Counted from the stretch's first letter, positions 35,981 to 45,222 are shown. The stretch: 64,000 nucleotides of DNA from Lampropedia aestuarii (GCF_004803635.1 NZ_SSWX01000005.1:50348-114347); one strand, 5' to 3'. Translations and numbers: made by a program. The notes: generated from the letters alone by a model not told the origin.

Positions 35981-36766
35981 ATGTTCAAACTGAAAAATCT
36001 GTTGCTCGCCCCTGCTGTTGTGGCCTTGTTCGTTTCTGCGCATACCCAGGTGATGGCGCAAACTGCCGGTGCCCAGGCCACTGAGACGATTGTGGTGGGC
36101 CTCGATGACAATTTCCCGCCAATGGGTTTTCGCGATGAGAAAAACCAAATCGTGGGTTTTGACATCGACATGGCGCGTGAAGTGGCCAAGCGTTTGAATG
36201 TCGATGCCCAGTTCCGCCCAATTGACTGGAGCGCCAAAGAGGCTGAACTCAACAGCAAACGTGTCGACGTGCTGTGGAATGGCCTGACGATCACCGACGA
36301 GCGCAAAAAACACATTGGTTTTACCGCTCCGTACATGGAAAACCACCAAATCATCGTGGTGTTGGCCAAGTCTGACATTGCCAACAAAGCCGATTTGGCA
36401 GGCAAGGTGGTTGGTGCACAGGAAGGCAGCAGCGCCGTTGATGCGATTGGCAAAGACGAGTCGTCCAAAAGCTTCAAACAACTCAAGACCTTTGGCGACA
36501 ACATCACTGCGATGATGGATTTGGGCACAGGCCGCCTGGATGCCGTGGTGCTCGATGAAGTGGTCGGCCGTTACTACGTGGCCAAGCGCGGCAATGAATT
36601 CAAGGTGCTGCAAGACCACTTCGGCACGGAAGAATATGGTGTGGGTACACGCAAAGACGATGCGGCTTTGCTCAAGCGCGTTGACGACGCTTTGGCTGAG
36701 ATGAAAAAGGACGGCACGGCCCAGAAGATTTCTGAGCAGTGGTTCGGTGCCAACGTGATCAAGTAA
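35981..36766 (+). CDS. Polar amino-acid ABC transporter, periplasmic binding protein
   Basis: This 261-aa family 3 solute-binding protein has a signal peptide (MFKLKNLLLAPAVVALFVSAHTQVMAQ). Mature motifs are VGLDDNFPPMGFRDE, VGFDIDMAREVAKRL, DVLWNGLTITDERK and FTAPYMENHQIIVVL. It delivers a polar amino acid, possibly cystine, glutamine or glutamate, to the permease. CTAGGAAC lies upstream of ATG. It is the first gene of a three-gene importer, separated from the permease by a hairpin that probably sets a higher level for the binding protein. The 284-bp gap 35697-35980 must hold the promoter. Confidence 0.92.
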   Translation: MFKLKNLLLAPAVVALFVSAHTQVMAQTAGAQATETIVVGLDDNFPPMGFRDEKNQIVGFDIDMAREVAKRLNVDAQFRPIDWSAKEAELNSKRVDVLWNGLTITDERKKHIGFTAPYMENHQIIVVLAKSDIANKADLAGKVVGAQEGSSAVDAIGKDESSKSFKQLKTFGDNITAMMDLGTGRLDAVVLDEVVGRYYVAKRGNEFKVLQDHFGTEEYGVGTRKDDAALLKRVDDALAEMKKDGTAQKISEQWFGANVIK

Positions 36767-36791
36767 TTTGTAGGTATCCTGGATACCATTC

Positions 36792-36832
36792 AATACCGAG
36801 GTAAAGCGCTCTTTGCCTCGGTATTTGGTTTT
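36792..36832 (+). terminator. Intra-operon hairpin (attenuating terminator)
   Basis: AATACCGAGG (36792-36801) / CCTCGGTATT (36816-36825) is followed by TGGTTTTT. It lies between the binding-protein gene and the permease gene. Partial termination or 3'-end protection would give an excess of binding protein over membrane parts. A smaller GGTATCC/GGATACC hairpin precedes it at 36772-36787. Confidence 0.65.
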
Positions 36833-36900
36833 TGTCGGTTTGTTTTATTTTTGTTGTGTGCAGCGCGCCTTTTGGCAGCCGCACTTTTGAAGTTGTTTTC

Positions 36901-37545
36901 ATGAACTACGTCCTCTCCATGCTGCCCGCGCTCTGGCAGGGTATGCAGGTGACGCTGACATTGTTCGCTATCACTTTGTCGCTGGCCATTCCCTTGGGGC
37001 TGCTGCTGGCGCTGGCGCGTATTTCGCCCATAAGGTGGCTCAGCGGCTTGGTCAACGGCTATATCTGGCTGATGCGTGGCACGCCGCTGCTGTTGCAAAT
37101 CTTTTTTATCTATTTCGCGCTGCCTGGCATTGGCATTACCTTGCCCGACTTTCCAACCGCAGTCGTGGCCTTTACGCTCAATTACGCGGCCTATTTTGCC
37201 GAGATTTTTCGCTCGGGCATCCAATCGGTCGACCGTGGTCAATACGAAGGCGCGAAAGTGCTGGGCCTGACCTACCCACAAACCATGCGCCGCATTGTGA
37301 TGCCGCAAATGGTGCGGCAAATTCTGCCGCCAATGAGCAACGAGACCATCACCCTGGTCAAGGATACGTCGCTGATTTATGTGCTGGCACTCAACGACTT
37401 GTTGCGCGCAGCCCGGCAGATTGTGCAGCGCGATTTTGAGGTCACCGCGTTTGTGGTGGCGGCGGCTTTCTACCTGTTGATGACTTTGGTGCTGACCTGG
37501 ATTTTCCAGCGTTTGGAGCGACACTATGCCCGATATGACCAATAA
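36901..37545 (+). CDS. Polar amino-acid ABC transporter, permease
   Basis: This 214-aa inner-membrane protein has about five helices and the HisM/GlnP family blocks WQGMQVTLTLFAITL, YIWLMRGTPLLLQIFF and the EAA loop in EIFRSGIQSVDRGQYEGAKVLGL. ATG 36901 follows GAAGTTGTTTTC with only a weak Shine-Dalgarno sequence; the open frame reaches 36832. It overlaps the ATPase gene by 20 bp. Confidence 0.92.
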   Translation: MNYVLSMLPALWQGMQVTLTLFAITLSLAIPLGLLLALARISPIRWLSGLVNGYIWLMRGTPLLLQIFFIYFALPGIGITLPDFPTAVVAFTLNYAAYFAEIFRSGIQSVDRGQYEGAKVLGLTYPQTMRRIVMPQMVRQILPPMSNETITLVKDTSLIYVLALNDLLRAARQIVQRDFEVTAFVVAAAFYLLMTLVLTWIFQRLERHYARYDQ

Positions 37546-38326
37546 CCGCGCCGCTGCACCTGCTGGGCGCTGGATGATTCAAGCCCAGGGCGTGGGCAAG
37601 TCGTTTGGCGCGCATCGCGTCTTGAATCAAGTGTCCCTGGATTTGGCCCAGGGCGAAGTGGTCGCGGTGATTGGTCCTTCGGGTTCGGGCAAAAGCACGT
37701 TTTTGCGCTGCTTGAACCATTTGGAGACAATTGACGAGGGCAGTGTGCAGGTCGAGGGCGAGTCCTTGGCTGCGCCTGATGCGAGTGGTCGCAGTGTCTA
37801 TGTGCCCGAGCGGGAAGTGCGCCGCATTTGCCGAAAAATGGGCATGGTGTTCCAGTCCTTCAATCTGTTTCCTCACATGACGGTGCTGCAAAACATCATT
37901 GAAGCGCCGATGACAGTCAAAGGCCTCAGCCGCGAGGAGATCATTCCTAAAGCCGAGCGCTTGCTCGACAAGGTGGGGCTGCTGACCAAGCGCGATAACT
38001 ACCCTGGCCGGCTCTCAGGTGGGCAAAAGCAGCGCGTGGCGATTGCGCGGGCGCTGGCGATGGAGCCAGAGATCATGCTGTTTGACGAACCGACCTCGGC
38101 ACTGGATCCCGAGCTGACAGTCGAGGTCTTGCACACCATGCGTGAGCTGGCCAGAGAGCATATGACCATGCTGGTTGTGACCCACGAAATGGGCTTTGCG
38201 CGTGAGGTGGCCAATCGCGTGGCCTTCATGGACCAAGGCCAGCTGATTGAAATTGCGCCTTCGGCCGATTTTTTTGCCAATCCGCAGCACGAACGCACCC
38301 AAGCATTTTTGCGACAAATGCTGTGA
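37526..38326 (+). CDS. Polar amino-acid ABC transporter, ATP-binding protein
   Basis: This 266-aa GlnQ/HisP-type ATPase has Walker A GPSGSGKST, Q-loop MVFQSFNLFPHMTVLQN, signature RLSGGQKQRVAIARAL, Walker B IMLFDEPTSALDP and H-loop VVTHEMGFAREVA. It begins 20 bp inside the permease gene and ends the operon. The TGA stop is one of two TGA triplets flanking a 16-bp repeat derivative. Confidence 0.94.
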   Translation: MPDMTNNRAAAPAGRWMIQAQGVGKSFGAHRVLNQVSLDLAQGEVVAVIGPSGSGKSTFLRCLNHLETIDEGSVQVEGESLAAPDASGRSVYVPEREVRRICRKMGMVFQSFNLFPHMTVLQNIIEAPMTVKGLSREEIIPKAERLLDKVGLLTKRDNYPGRLSGGQKQRVAIARALAMEPEIMLFDEPTSALDPELTVEVLHTMRELAREHMTMLVVTHEMGFAREVANRVAFMDQGQLIEIAPSADFFANPQHERTQAFLRQML

Positions 38327-38342
38327 GAACGTAAACACGTTC
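38327..38342. repeat. Minimal 16-bp derivative of the dispersed repeat, TGA-flanked
   Basis: GAACGTAAACACGTTC consists of two opposed repeat ends (GAACGT and ACGTTC) around AAAC. It is flanked by TGA at 38324-38326 (the stop codon of the ABC ATPase) and TGA at 38343-38345. The ends match the alternative terminus seen at 1-91. This fits an element almost completely deleted internally, but it could also be a chance palindrome. Confidence 0.5.
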
Positions 38343-38345
38343 TGA

Positions 38346-38371
38346 GCATTGCGGCAAAGATGCCGCAATGC
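38346..38371. terminator. Hairpin between convergent genes
   Basis: A perfect stem GCATTGCGGCA/TGCCGCAATGC has loop AAGA. There is no T-run on either strand, so it is more likely an mRNA-stabilising stem or a bidirectional pausing signal than a strong terminator. Confidence 0.45.
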
Positions 38372-38384
38372 GCACAAGTTGCGA

Positions 38385-40808
38385 TTACTCGCTGATGGTC
38401 ATTGTCTGCATCCCCGGTGCAGCGCTGATTTCCGCTTCGCTAAACGGCAGTTTGACCCATTGCTGCTCACTGTAGGCCTGGCTGTAATCGCCGTAATGCG
38501 GCGAAGCCGGATCATCCGAGAGCGAGAAGGTCAGGAACGAATATGCCTCAACCTTGCCTGCCGGGAAGCTCACCACTTGCATGTAGGTGTTGCCATGCGG
38601 CTGGTCGTCCATGGTGTAGCCACGCGAGGTCAACCTGAATTCCGAGCAGCTGATGGTGAAGTAACCAACGCCGCCGCAGCCTCCAAACAAGGGCAGGCGC
38701 TTGCCGCTGCGGGTCAGATACACCACCTCACCACGCGGCGCATCCAAGGCAAAGCCAGAGGCTTGTACCGTGGCCACGGCGGTATCGAAGGCCTGGGCCA
38801 ATTGCGCGCGCGCTGCGGGGTTGATATCGCGCGGCGTATTCAGCGGGTCCTGGGCATCGAACGGTGTCAGGTATAACGTGCTGCTGGCCAAGCTGCCCAG
38901 GTTCATCCAGAATTCATCCCAGATGTGTGAGCCGCGTGAGGTCGCCATGCCGCGGCTGTCCCAGGCAGCCAGGACCGCACAGGCATTGGCGCGTTCCGCT
39001 GCGCCATCGCCCTGGCAGACCAGGTCCAGGATTTCGTCTTTGAAGCGCGCCGATTCAATCCGGCTGTCCAACACCATTTGGCGCACGATGGCGCTGCTGG
39101 CGAGCTTGCCACCATAGCCGTCCGTGCCGGCCAAGCGCTCCAGGGCCATGCGGTGGCCCAGGCGGGTGCGCAGGGTCTGGGCTTGTGTCCCGGCAGGACC
39201 AAAGATACTTGGGAAACCGGTCAATGGCTGATACACATTGGTGAGCCAGTAGCTGTCGTTCATATTGGCCACGTAGTCGCGGCGCTGCAGGCTGGGCATG
39301 CGGGCTGGGCCAATTGCACCGGCTTGCACCGAGTCGGCATCGCTTTGCCAGTTGCAGGCGCTGCGAGAGCCGTCCAGTACGGGCACACCCGGCATGGCCA
39401 CGGCGGCAGCGGCCGAGAAGGGCGTGCTGCAGCTGGCCAGCAAGGCCGGAGGTGCGTTCGGCACGGCGCCAATGTCGGCATACCACACTTGCTCAGAGCC
39501 ACGGCCTGCGGCGATCGTATTGACCCATGGAATGGCTGATTCTTCGCGTTGGATGTTGGCAAATTCATCAAGCGAGCGAGCCTGGCTCCAGCGCATCCAG
39601 TTGCGCACAGTACGGTAGTTCAGCGCATTCACATCGCGAATCACCACCGCGCTTTGGGTGTTCCAGCCTAACGCGGGGTTCAGTGCGCTGAGGTTGACCA
39701 CCGGGCCTTGCTCGCTTGCGTACAAGGTGCGTTTGACAGTGCTTTGTGCGCCATCGGAGCCTTTGACACTGACTTCGATGTCGCGCGCAATAAACGGCTT
39801 GCTCTGGCCATCCATCACATAGCGCGTGGGGTCGCTGGGGTCCAGCGTCATGCCAAAAAAGCCAAAACGGCGGGCGGTCGAGACCGTGTGGCTCCAAGCG
39901 ACATCGTCGTTGAACGCAATTTGCGGGATGGGAAAGCCCAGAAAGCCTGCACCACTGACGTTGACCTGGCCATCAATGGTCAGCTGCATTTGGTAGAAGC
40001 GGTCCATGCCTTTCCAGTACCAGTGCGGGTTGCCAAACAACACGGCACTGCTGCCGGTGGACTGTGGGCCAAAGCCATACATATTGCTGCCAATGCCGGC
40101 CTCGCCACCGACCTGCAGTGCCGGCGCTTTCATGCTGCCAGGGGCAAGCTCCGTCGTGCTGGCTGCTGCGGCTGATTTGCCAGTAGGTGGCTGGGCATTG
40201 GCAATCATGGCGACAAAATTGCTGTAGCCGCCAGCCACGTTGGCGCTCATCACGCGGCGCCACATGTCCAAGGCGGTGATGGGCTGCACCCACTCGGCTG
40301 TGCGGCAGGCGGCATTTGCCGTGGCTTGGGCTGACTTGGCTTCTGCCACATAGCGGTTGTAGCCAGCGGCAAAGCCTTCCATGACCTGGATGGCGTCCTC
40401 GGTTTGCGCCGCCATCATGGCTTTGACTGCGTCGTCATTGACCACGTGCTTGAAGAACATGTCCGAGTCCAGGTTGCCAGGGCGGCCAATCGTGGACGAG
40501 TAGACCGCCAGCGCATCGGCACCAAAGTATTTGGAGCGCTCGCCTCGGAACGTGACAAAACCGTCGGCCAATGTGCACAAATCGTCGCTGGCTTGGGCAT
40601 AGCCTGCGCCATAGCCCAAACTTGCCCAGTTGCTGGCTTTGATGTGCGCAATGCCCATTTCTGTGCGGCGAATCTCGGCGCTGTAGTTCTTGCTTTCAGG
40701 CGGCGAGCCGCCATTGTCGTCATTGCCCGAGCCGCCGCATGCGACCAAAGCCAGCACGGTGCTGATGGATAAGCCCCAGCGCAGCGATCGATGTCCAGGA
40801 AAAGCCAT
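38385..40808 (-). CDS. Penicillin amidase/AHL acylase-family lipoprotein
   Basis: This 807-aa N-terminal-nucleophile hydrolase begins with a lipoprotein signal (lipobox LVAC, Cys24, then a Gly/Ser/Asn-rich tether). An alpha chain follows, with ADGFVTFRGE and GYNRYV. The autocleavage site is GIGSNMYGFG, where Ser241 would become the nucleophile of the beta chain. Beta-chain features include GNPHWYWKG, PQIAFNDDVAWSHTV and NDSYWLTN. PvdQ/QuiP-type members hydrolyse acyl-homoserine lactones, and others cleave penicillins or other amides; this gene cannot be assigned to one substrate. The lipid anchor is unusual compared with freely periplasmic family members. It is monocistronic, and GGAGA lies before ATG. 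The upstream gap 40809-41154 shows no gene. Confidence 0.85.
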   Translation of the reverse strand: MAFPGHRSLRWGLSISTVLALVACGGSGNDDNGGSPPESKNYSAEIRRTEMGIAHIKASNWASLGYGAGYAQASDDLCTLADGFVTFRGERSKYFGADALAVYSSTIGRPGNLDSDMFFKHVVNDDAVKAMMAAQTEDAIQVMEGFAAGYNRYVAEAKSAQATANAACRTAEWVQPITALDMWRRVMSANVAGGYSNFVAMIANAQPPTGKSAAAASTTELAPGSMKAPALQVGGEAGIGSNMYGFGPQSTGSSAVLFGNPHWYWKGMDRFYQMQLTIDGQVNVSGAGFLGFPIPQIAFNDDVAWSHTVSTARRFGFFGMTLDPSDPTRYVMDGQSKPFIARDIEVSVKGSDGAQSTVKRTLYASEQGPVVNLSALNPALGWNTQSAVVIRDVNALNYRTVRNWMRWSQARSLDEFANIQREESAIPWVNTIAAGRGSEQVWYADIGAVPNAPPALLASCSTPFSAAAAVAMPGVPVLDGSRSACNWQSDADSVQAGAIGPARMPSLQRRDYVANMNDSYWLTNVYQPLTGFPSIFGPAGTQAQTLRTRLGHRMALERLAGTDGYGGKLASSAIVRQMVLDSRIESARFKDEILDLVCQGDGAAERANACAVLAAWDSRGMATSRGSHIWDEFWMNLGSLASSTLYLTPFDAQDPLNTPRDINPAARAQLAQAFDTAVATVQASGFALDAPRGEVVYLTRSGKRLPLFGGCGGVGYFTISCSEFRLTSRGYTMDDQPHGNTYMQVVSFPAGKVEAYSFLTFSLSDDPASPHYGDYSQAYSEQQWVKLPFSEAEISAAPGMQTMTISE

Positions 40809-41154
40809 GTTTGTCTCCTAATGGGTGTTTTTATATCTTTTTCCAAGGGGCAGGCCCACGGAAGTGCACGACCGTTCTTTAGTCATGCCCTGCAAAGTTT
40901 AGGGGGGTGTAACAAGCTGTGCATGGGCGAAAACCCGCTGCACATGGGGACAGCTTTTGTTGTAGCCGGCACTTTCCTGGGTGTGCGCATCGATAGGCGC
41001 GCAGATTGCGCCCGCAAGCACACGCATGCGCATGCGCTAGCACGCAATCTTGGTGATGATCGGCGCCACTGCCACGTGGCTGCTGGCGGTCTCTATAGGC
41101 ATTGGGTACAAGAGCCGTGAAGCTGTCTTCTGTCTTGGATGGAGACAGCGCTAA

Positions 41155-41326
41155 GCGCCTGTTCAAAAGCTCCGCGCAGTCGCGCACGGCGCACGACGCA
41201 CGGCGCTTAAAAGCGCATTGCGGCGATGTCCGTTTTGCGCAGACTCATGTCTGAGTTGCAACAGGCGCCTTGCACTGCTTCTTTTTTGTTGCCTTGCGCG
41301 ACGGCGAAAAGATCGTAAACAGGTTC
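41155..41326 (-). repeat. MITE-like repeat beside thiE, with TAA flanks
   Basis: This 172-bp element has left end GCGCCTGTTCAAAAGCTCC and right end (inverted) GAACCTGTTTACGATC. It is flanked by TAA at 41152-41154 and 41327-41329. The interior (AAAAGCGCATTGCGGCG, TTTTTTGTTGCCTTGCGCGAC) matches the 44860 copy in reverse orientation. It lies 10 bp beyond the thiE stop codon. It also shows that the two types of end can occur on one element. Confidence 0.8.
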
Positions 41327-41336
41327 TAAAAGCGTT

Positions 41337-41996
41337 TTAGCCTAGGCGCGGCAGCTGCGCTTTCAGTTGTCGTGCCGCTTCGGCCGGGTCGGCTGCATGT
41401 GTGACTGCACGTACGACCACCACACGCGTTGCGCCCGCCTCCACCACTTGCGCGACATTGCTGACATCGATCCCGCCAATGGCAAACCACGGCTTGTTGG
41501 GCGCAATGCTGGCGGCGCGCTGTGCGACCTGGCTGACCACATCCAAGCCGGTTGCGGCTCGGCCGGGTTTGGTGGGGGTTGGCCAGACGGGGCCAATGCA
41601 GTAGTAATCGGCCAGGCTGTGCATCGCACGCTCGGCTTGCTCGACGCTGTTGGTTGACTGGCCGAGCAAGACGCCAGGCTGTACCAATTGCCGCGCAGCA
41701 GGCAGTGGAATGTCACCCTGGCCCAAATGCAGCACTGAGGTTTGTGCCAACTGGGCCAAGTCGGCGCGGTCATTGGCTGCAAACAGCTTGCCGTGGCGTG
41801 TTGCAGCCGCGCGCAAAGCGGCAAAATACTCGAGTTCGCGGGCCGCTTCCATGCCTTTGTCGCGCAGCTGGATGATGTCGACACCCGCCTCATACACCAA
41901 GCTGGCCCAATCTTCAAACGCAGTCAGCGTCAGGCCTTGGGAGTCGGTGCACACATAGAGTTGGGCTTGGGAGAGGAGCGCTGCAGTAGTGGCCAT
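41337..41996 (-). CDS. thiE: Thiamine-phosphate synthase ThiE
   Basis: This 219-aa TIM-barrel enzyme joins HMP diphosphate to the thiazole phosphate. Motifs are [26 protein letters not shown]-like [38 protein letters not shown] and FAIGGID. The STHS motif of many homologues reads STNS here. The start is uncertain: 41996 (MATTAALL) and 42020 are both without a Shine-Dalgarno sequence. It is divergent from the TPP-riboswitch-controlled thiSGF operon and shares a 130-bp promoter region with it. No riboswitch is visible on its own strand. Confidence 0.92.
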   Translation of the reverse strand: MATTAALLSQAQLYVCTDSQGLTLTAFEDWASLVYEAGVDIIQLRDKGMEAARELEYFAALRAAATRHGKLFAANDRADLAQLAQTSVLHLGQGDIPLPAARQLVQPGVLLGQSTNSVEQAERAMHSLADYYCIGPVWPTPTKPGRAATGLDVVSQVAQRAASIAPNKPWFAIGGIDVSNVAQVVEAGATRVVVVRAVTHAADPAEAARQLKAQLPRLG

Positions 41997-42123
41997 CACA
42001 TCAGTCGGGTAGGTAAGCATGAAGAAGTGGTCATCGGTCTTGGTGTAGACTTGCAGACCAATGTATTGTAGAGGGGTTTGAAAAACAACGCCTCTATGAG
42101 CCAAGCATGACCCAGCACCACCT

Positions 42124-42229
42124 AGCACGGGAGCCAGTGAGACTGGTTGAGAGGGCAATCAATGCGGAGTTCGTCGCCGCCCATTGCCGACCGTTGAACC
42201 TGATCCGGTTGATCCCGGCGTAGGAAGCC
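42124..42229 (+). ncRNA. TPP riboswitch (THI element)
   Basis: Conserved THI-box parts are visible in order: CGGGAGCCAGTGAGACTGG forms P2, then TTGAGAGGGC (the TGAGA core). A variable P3 follows, then ACCGTTGAACCTGATCCGGT (P4/P5 with the invariant CCTGATC), and GTTGATCCCGGCGTAGGAAGC at the 3' side. It lies upstream of thiS-thiG-thiF on the same strand. TPP binding is expected to shut off expression. The last bases contain AGGA six nucleotides before an ATG at 42230. Confidence 0.95.
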
Positions 42230-42454
42230 ATGACTGCATCTGACTGTTTTTCACTCGCTTTAGCCAGGCCCATTGCGGCTGCGCAGCCCGCGCAGTGGCT
42301 GGGCGCAGCTGTTGCCAAACGCAGGCTCAGGACCAGGCTGGCGTCCGTGATGGCTTGCATGCATCTGCTTGTGTATCGCACCTCTCGCGAGCCTTTGCGC
42401 TGTCGTCAATCTCTAAATTTCCTCCCACACCATGACCTCCAACGCTTCTTCTGA
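42230..42454 (+). other. Possible 74-codon leader ORF between riboswitch and thiS
   Basis: An ORF begins at ATG 42230 with AGGA placed in the 3' strand of the riboswitch and ends 23 bp inside thiS in another frame. The predicted peptide (start MTASDCFSLALARP) is basic in the middle and matches no family I know. The thiS start has no Shine-Dalgarno sequence of its own, so translation coupling is conceivable. The ORF may equally be fortuitous. Confidence 0.3.
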
Positions 42455-42698
42455 TGCTGCTGTTTTGAGCATTTCTTTGAACGGTGCGGCGCACACCACG
42501 CAGGCGCGCACCGTGCGTGACCTGGTTGCCGAGATGACCGGCGTAGCCGTCAATGAACAAGGGCTGGCCGCCGATGGCAAGCGTTTGGGTATCGCTGTGG
42601 CCGTTGATGCCGCCGTCGTGCCACGCGGCCAATGGCATCTGCATGCTTTGCAGGCAGGCGCGCAGGTGGAAGTGGTAACGGCCAAGCAAGGCGGCTGA
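42432..42698 (+). CDS. thiS: Sulfur carrier protein ThiS
   Basis: This 88-aa ubiquitin-like protein ends in the required Gly-Gly (TAKQGG), which is adenylylated by ThiF and loaded as thiocarboxylate for thiazole synthesis. It is about 20 residues longer at the N-terminus than the usual 66-aa ThiS (MTSNASSDAAVLS before ISLNG). No Shine-Dalgarno sequence precedes the ATG; the upstream bases are TTTCCTCCCACACC. It is the first recognised gene behind the TPP riboswitch. Confidence 0.9.
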   Translation: MTSNASSDAAVLSISLNGAAHTTQARTVRDLVAEMTGVAVNEQGLAADGKRLGIAVAVDAAVVPRGQWHLHALQAGAQVEVVTAKQGG

Positions 42699-42716
42699 GC
42701 CAGCGCTGCCATTTGA

Positions 42717-43620
<904 letters not shown>

Positions 43621-43622
<2 letters not shown>

Positions 43623-43654
43623 AACGCGGCTGCGCGGAGCGTATGAACAGGCTC
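43621..43654 (+). repeat. Right-end remnant of the dispersed repeat between thiG and thiF
   Basis: AACGCGGCTGCGCGGAGC, then GAACAGGCTC and TTA at 43655-43657, match the last 34 bases of the 44860-45122 copy. It starts at the thiG stop codon. Only the terminal piece remains, inside an otherwise continuous operon. Confidence 0.65.
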
Positions 43655-43687
43655 TTAGCGCACTCAACAAAGCGGGATGAACAAGTG

Positions 43688-44860
43688 ATGGAGCCTTTGG
43701 TTGAACCTGCAGCGGCGCTCAGCCCTGCAGAACAGGCGCGTTATGCGCGCCACACGGAGTTGCAAGGTTTTGGCCTGACTGCCCAGCTGCGTATGAAAAA
43801 CGCCCGTGTGCTGGTGATTGGCGCTGGTGGTCTGGGCTCGGCCATCGTGCCTTACCTGGCCGCAGCTGGTGTCGGTGTATTGGGCATTGTCGATGACGAT
43901 GTGGTGGACCTGTCGAACCTGCAGCGCCAGGTGATGCACAGTGTGGCCACCATCGGCATGGCCAAAACCGAGTCGGCCAAGCAGCATGTGCAAGGCCTCA
44001 ATCCCCATGTGGAGGTGGTCACACACCGCCTGCGTTTGACGGCTGGCAATGCATTGGAGATTTTGCGTGGTTACGACCTGGTGCTGGACGGCGCGGACAA
44101 TTTCGCGACCCGCTATCTGGTCAGCGACGCCGCAGAAATACTGGGCATCCCTTGCGTATGGGGCAGTATCTTGCAGTTTGAAGGGCAATTGAGCGTGTTC
44201 TGGCGCGGCCATGGCCCGACTTACCGCGATGTGTTCCCCGAGCCGCCTGAGCCGGGTGAGGTGCCTTCTTGTGCGCAAGCGGGTGTGTTGGGTGTATTGC
44301 CTGGGCAAATTGGCTCTCTGATGGCGGCTGAGGCCATCAAATTGATCACCGGCATTGGCACGCCTTTGCTAGGGCGTTTGATGCTGTTTGATGCATTGCA
44401 CACGCGTTGGCGCGAAATGCGCGTGATGGCCGATCCCGATCGCCCAGCCGTGCAGGCATTGATGGCCGATTACCCGGCTTTTTGTGGTTTGCCACAAGCC
44501 TCAAGCCAAGTTGCTCGTCTGACCTTAGAGGATTTTGCCGCAAGCCTTGTGCGCACCGAGCCAGCCCACAGGCGGCTGGTCGATGTGCGCCAAGCGCAAG
44601 AGGCACAAATGGGCATGATAGATGGTGCTGAGTTGCTGCCTTTGCCCGAACTATTGCAACTGAGCCGTGCGGAGCAGATCTTAGAGCGTCTGCCAGGTCT
44701 GCGTGAGCACGATCCGGTTGTGCTGTATTGCCAGTCTGGGCAGCGTGCGATGGCCGCGGCTGCGCATTTGCACAAGCTGGGCTTCAAGCAAGTGCAGGTG
44801 CTAGAGGGTAATGTCGCGGCTTGGCAGGCCTATAAAGCCGCGCATGCTGAAGGGACTTAG
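43688..44860 (+). CDS. thiF: ThiF/MoeB-type adenylyltransferase with C-terminal rhodanese domain
   Basis: This 390-aa protein has an E1-like domain (RYARHTELQGFG, ARVLVIGAGGLGSAIVPYLAAAGVG, DDDVVDLSNLQRQ, DGADNFATRYLVSDAA) at about 20-250. A rhodanese domain follows at about 290-385 with active-site Cys in VLYCQSGQR. It should adenylylate the ThiS C-terminus, and the rhodanese part could hand over persulfide sulfur. MoeZ-type proteins with this fusion can serve both ThiS and MoaD. I chose ATG 43688 (MEPLVEP); the frame is open to 43643, inside the repeat remnant. Its TAG stop is formed at the junction with the next repeat. Confidence 0.9.
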   Translation: MEPLVEPAAALSPAEQARYARHTELQGFGLTAQLRMKNARVLVIGAGGLGSAIVPYLAAAGVGVLGIVDDDVVDLSNLQRQVMHSVATIGMAKTESAKQHVQGLNPHVEVVTHRLRLTAGNALEILRGYDLVLDGADNFATRYLVSDAAEILGIPCVWGSILQFEGQLSVFWRGHGPTYRDVFPEPPEPGEVPSCAQAGVLGVLPGQIGSLMAAEAIKLITGIGTPLLGRLMLFDALHTRWREMRVMADPDRPAVQALMADYPAFCGLPQASSQVARLTLEDFAASLVRTEPAHRRLVDVRQAQEAQMGMIDGAELLPLPELLQLSRAEQILERLPGLREHDPVVLYCQSGQRAMAAAAHLHKLGFKQVQVLEGNVAAWQAYKAAHAEGT

Positions 44861-45122
44861 AGCCTGTTCAAAGTCTCGACGCAGTCGCCCAAGGCACAAA
44901 AAAGAGGCAGTACAAGACGCCAGTTGCAGCTCATACGTCTGTATGAGCAAAACGGGCAACGCAGTAATGCGCTTTTTTGTGCCTTGCCCTTCGGGTTGGA
45001 GCCCAAAAGGCACGCTGCTTTGTTAAAAATCCTCGCTGGGCAGATAGCCCGACTGCGGTTTTTGCCGCGCATCGAATCCTTTTGGGCTCCAACGCGGTCT
45101 GCGTGGAGCCTTTGAAAGGCTC
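44860..45122 (+). repeat. Full-length 263-bp MITE-like repeat, reference copy
   Basis: The ends are GAGCCTGTTCAAAGTCTCGACGCAG and its imperfect inverse at the right (GAGCCTTTCAAAGGCTCCACGCAG read inverted). It is flanked by TTA at 44857-44859 and 45123-45125. Interior landmarks are CTCATACGTCTGTATGAG (a palindrome), TGCGCTTTTTTGTGCCTTGCCC, GTTAAAAATCCTCGC and GCGGTTTTTGCCGCGC. There is no transposase or credible ORF. The G at 44860 completes the TAG stop of thiF. The rest of the gap to 45222 shows nothing. Confidence 0.85.
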
Positions 45123-45222
45123 TTAGGGCTGGTGTGAATTAACAGGGGCGTTTAGTGCCCCCGTTTGTCTGGCGCGTAACGCATAGCGGCTGCGTATACA
45201 CAGGCCACAGGCGTGAGGATTC

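Noticed and set aside
42124-42229. The THI element considered to serve thiE
   Set aside because: It reads on the plus strand towards thiSGF, while thiE is transcribed on the minus strand away from it.
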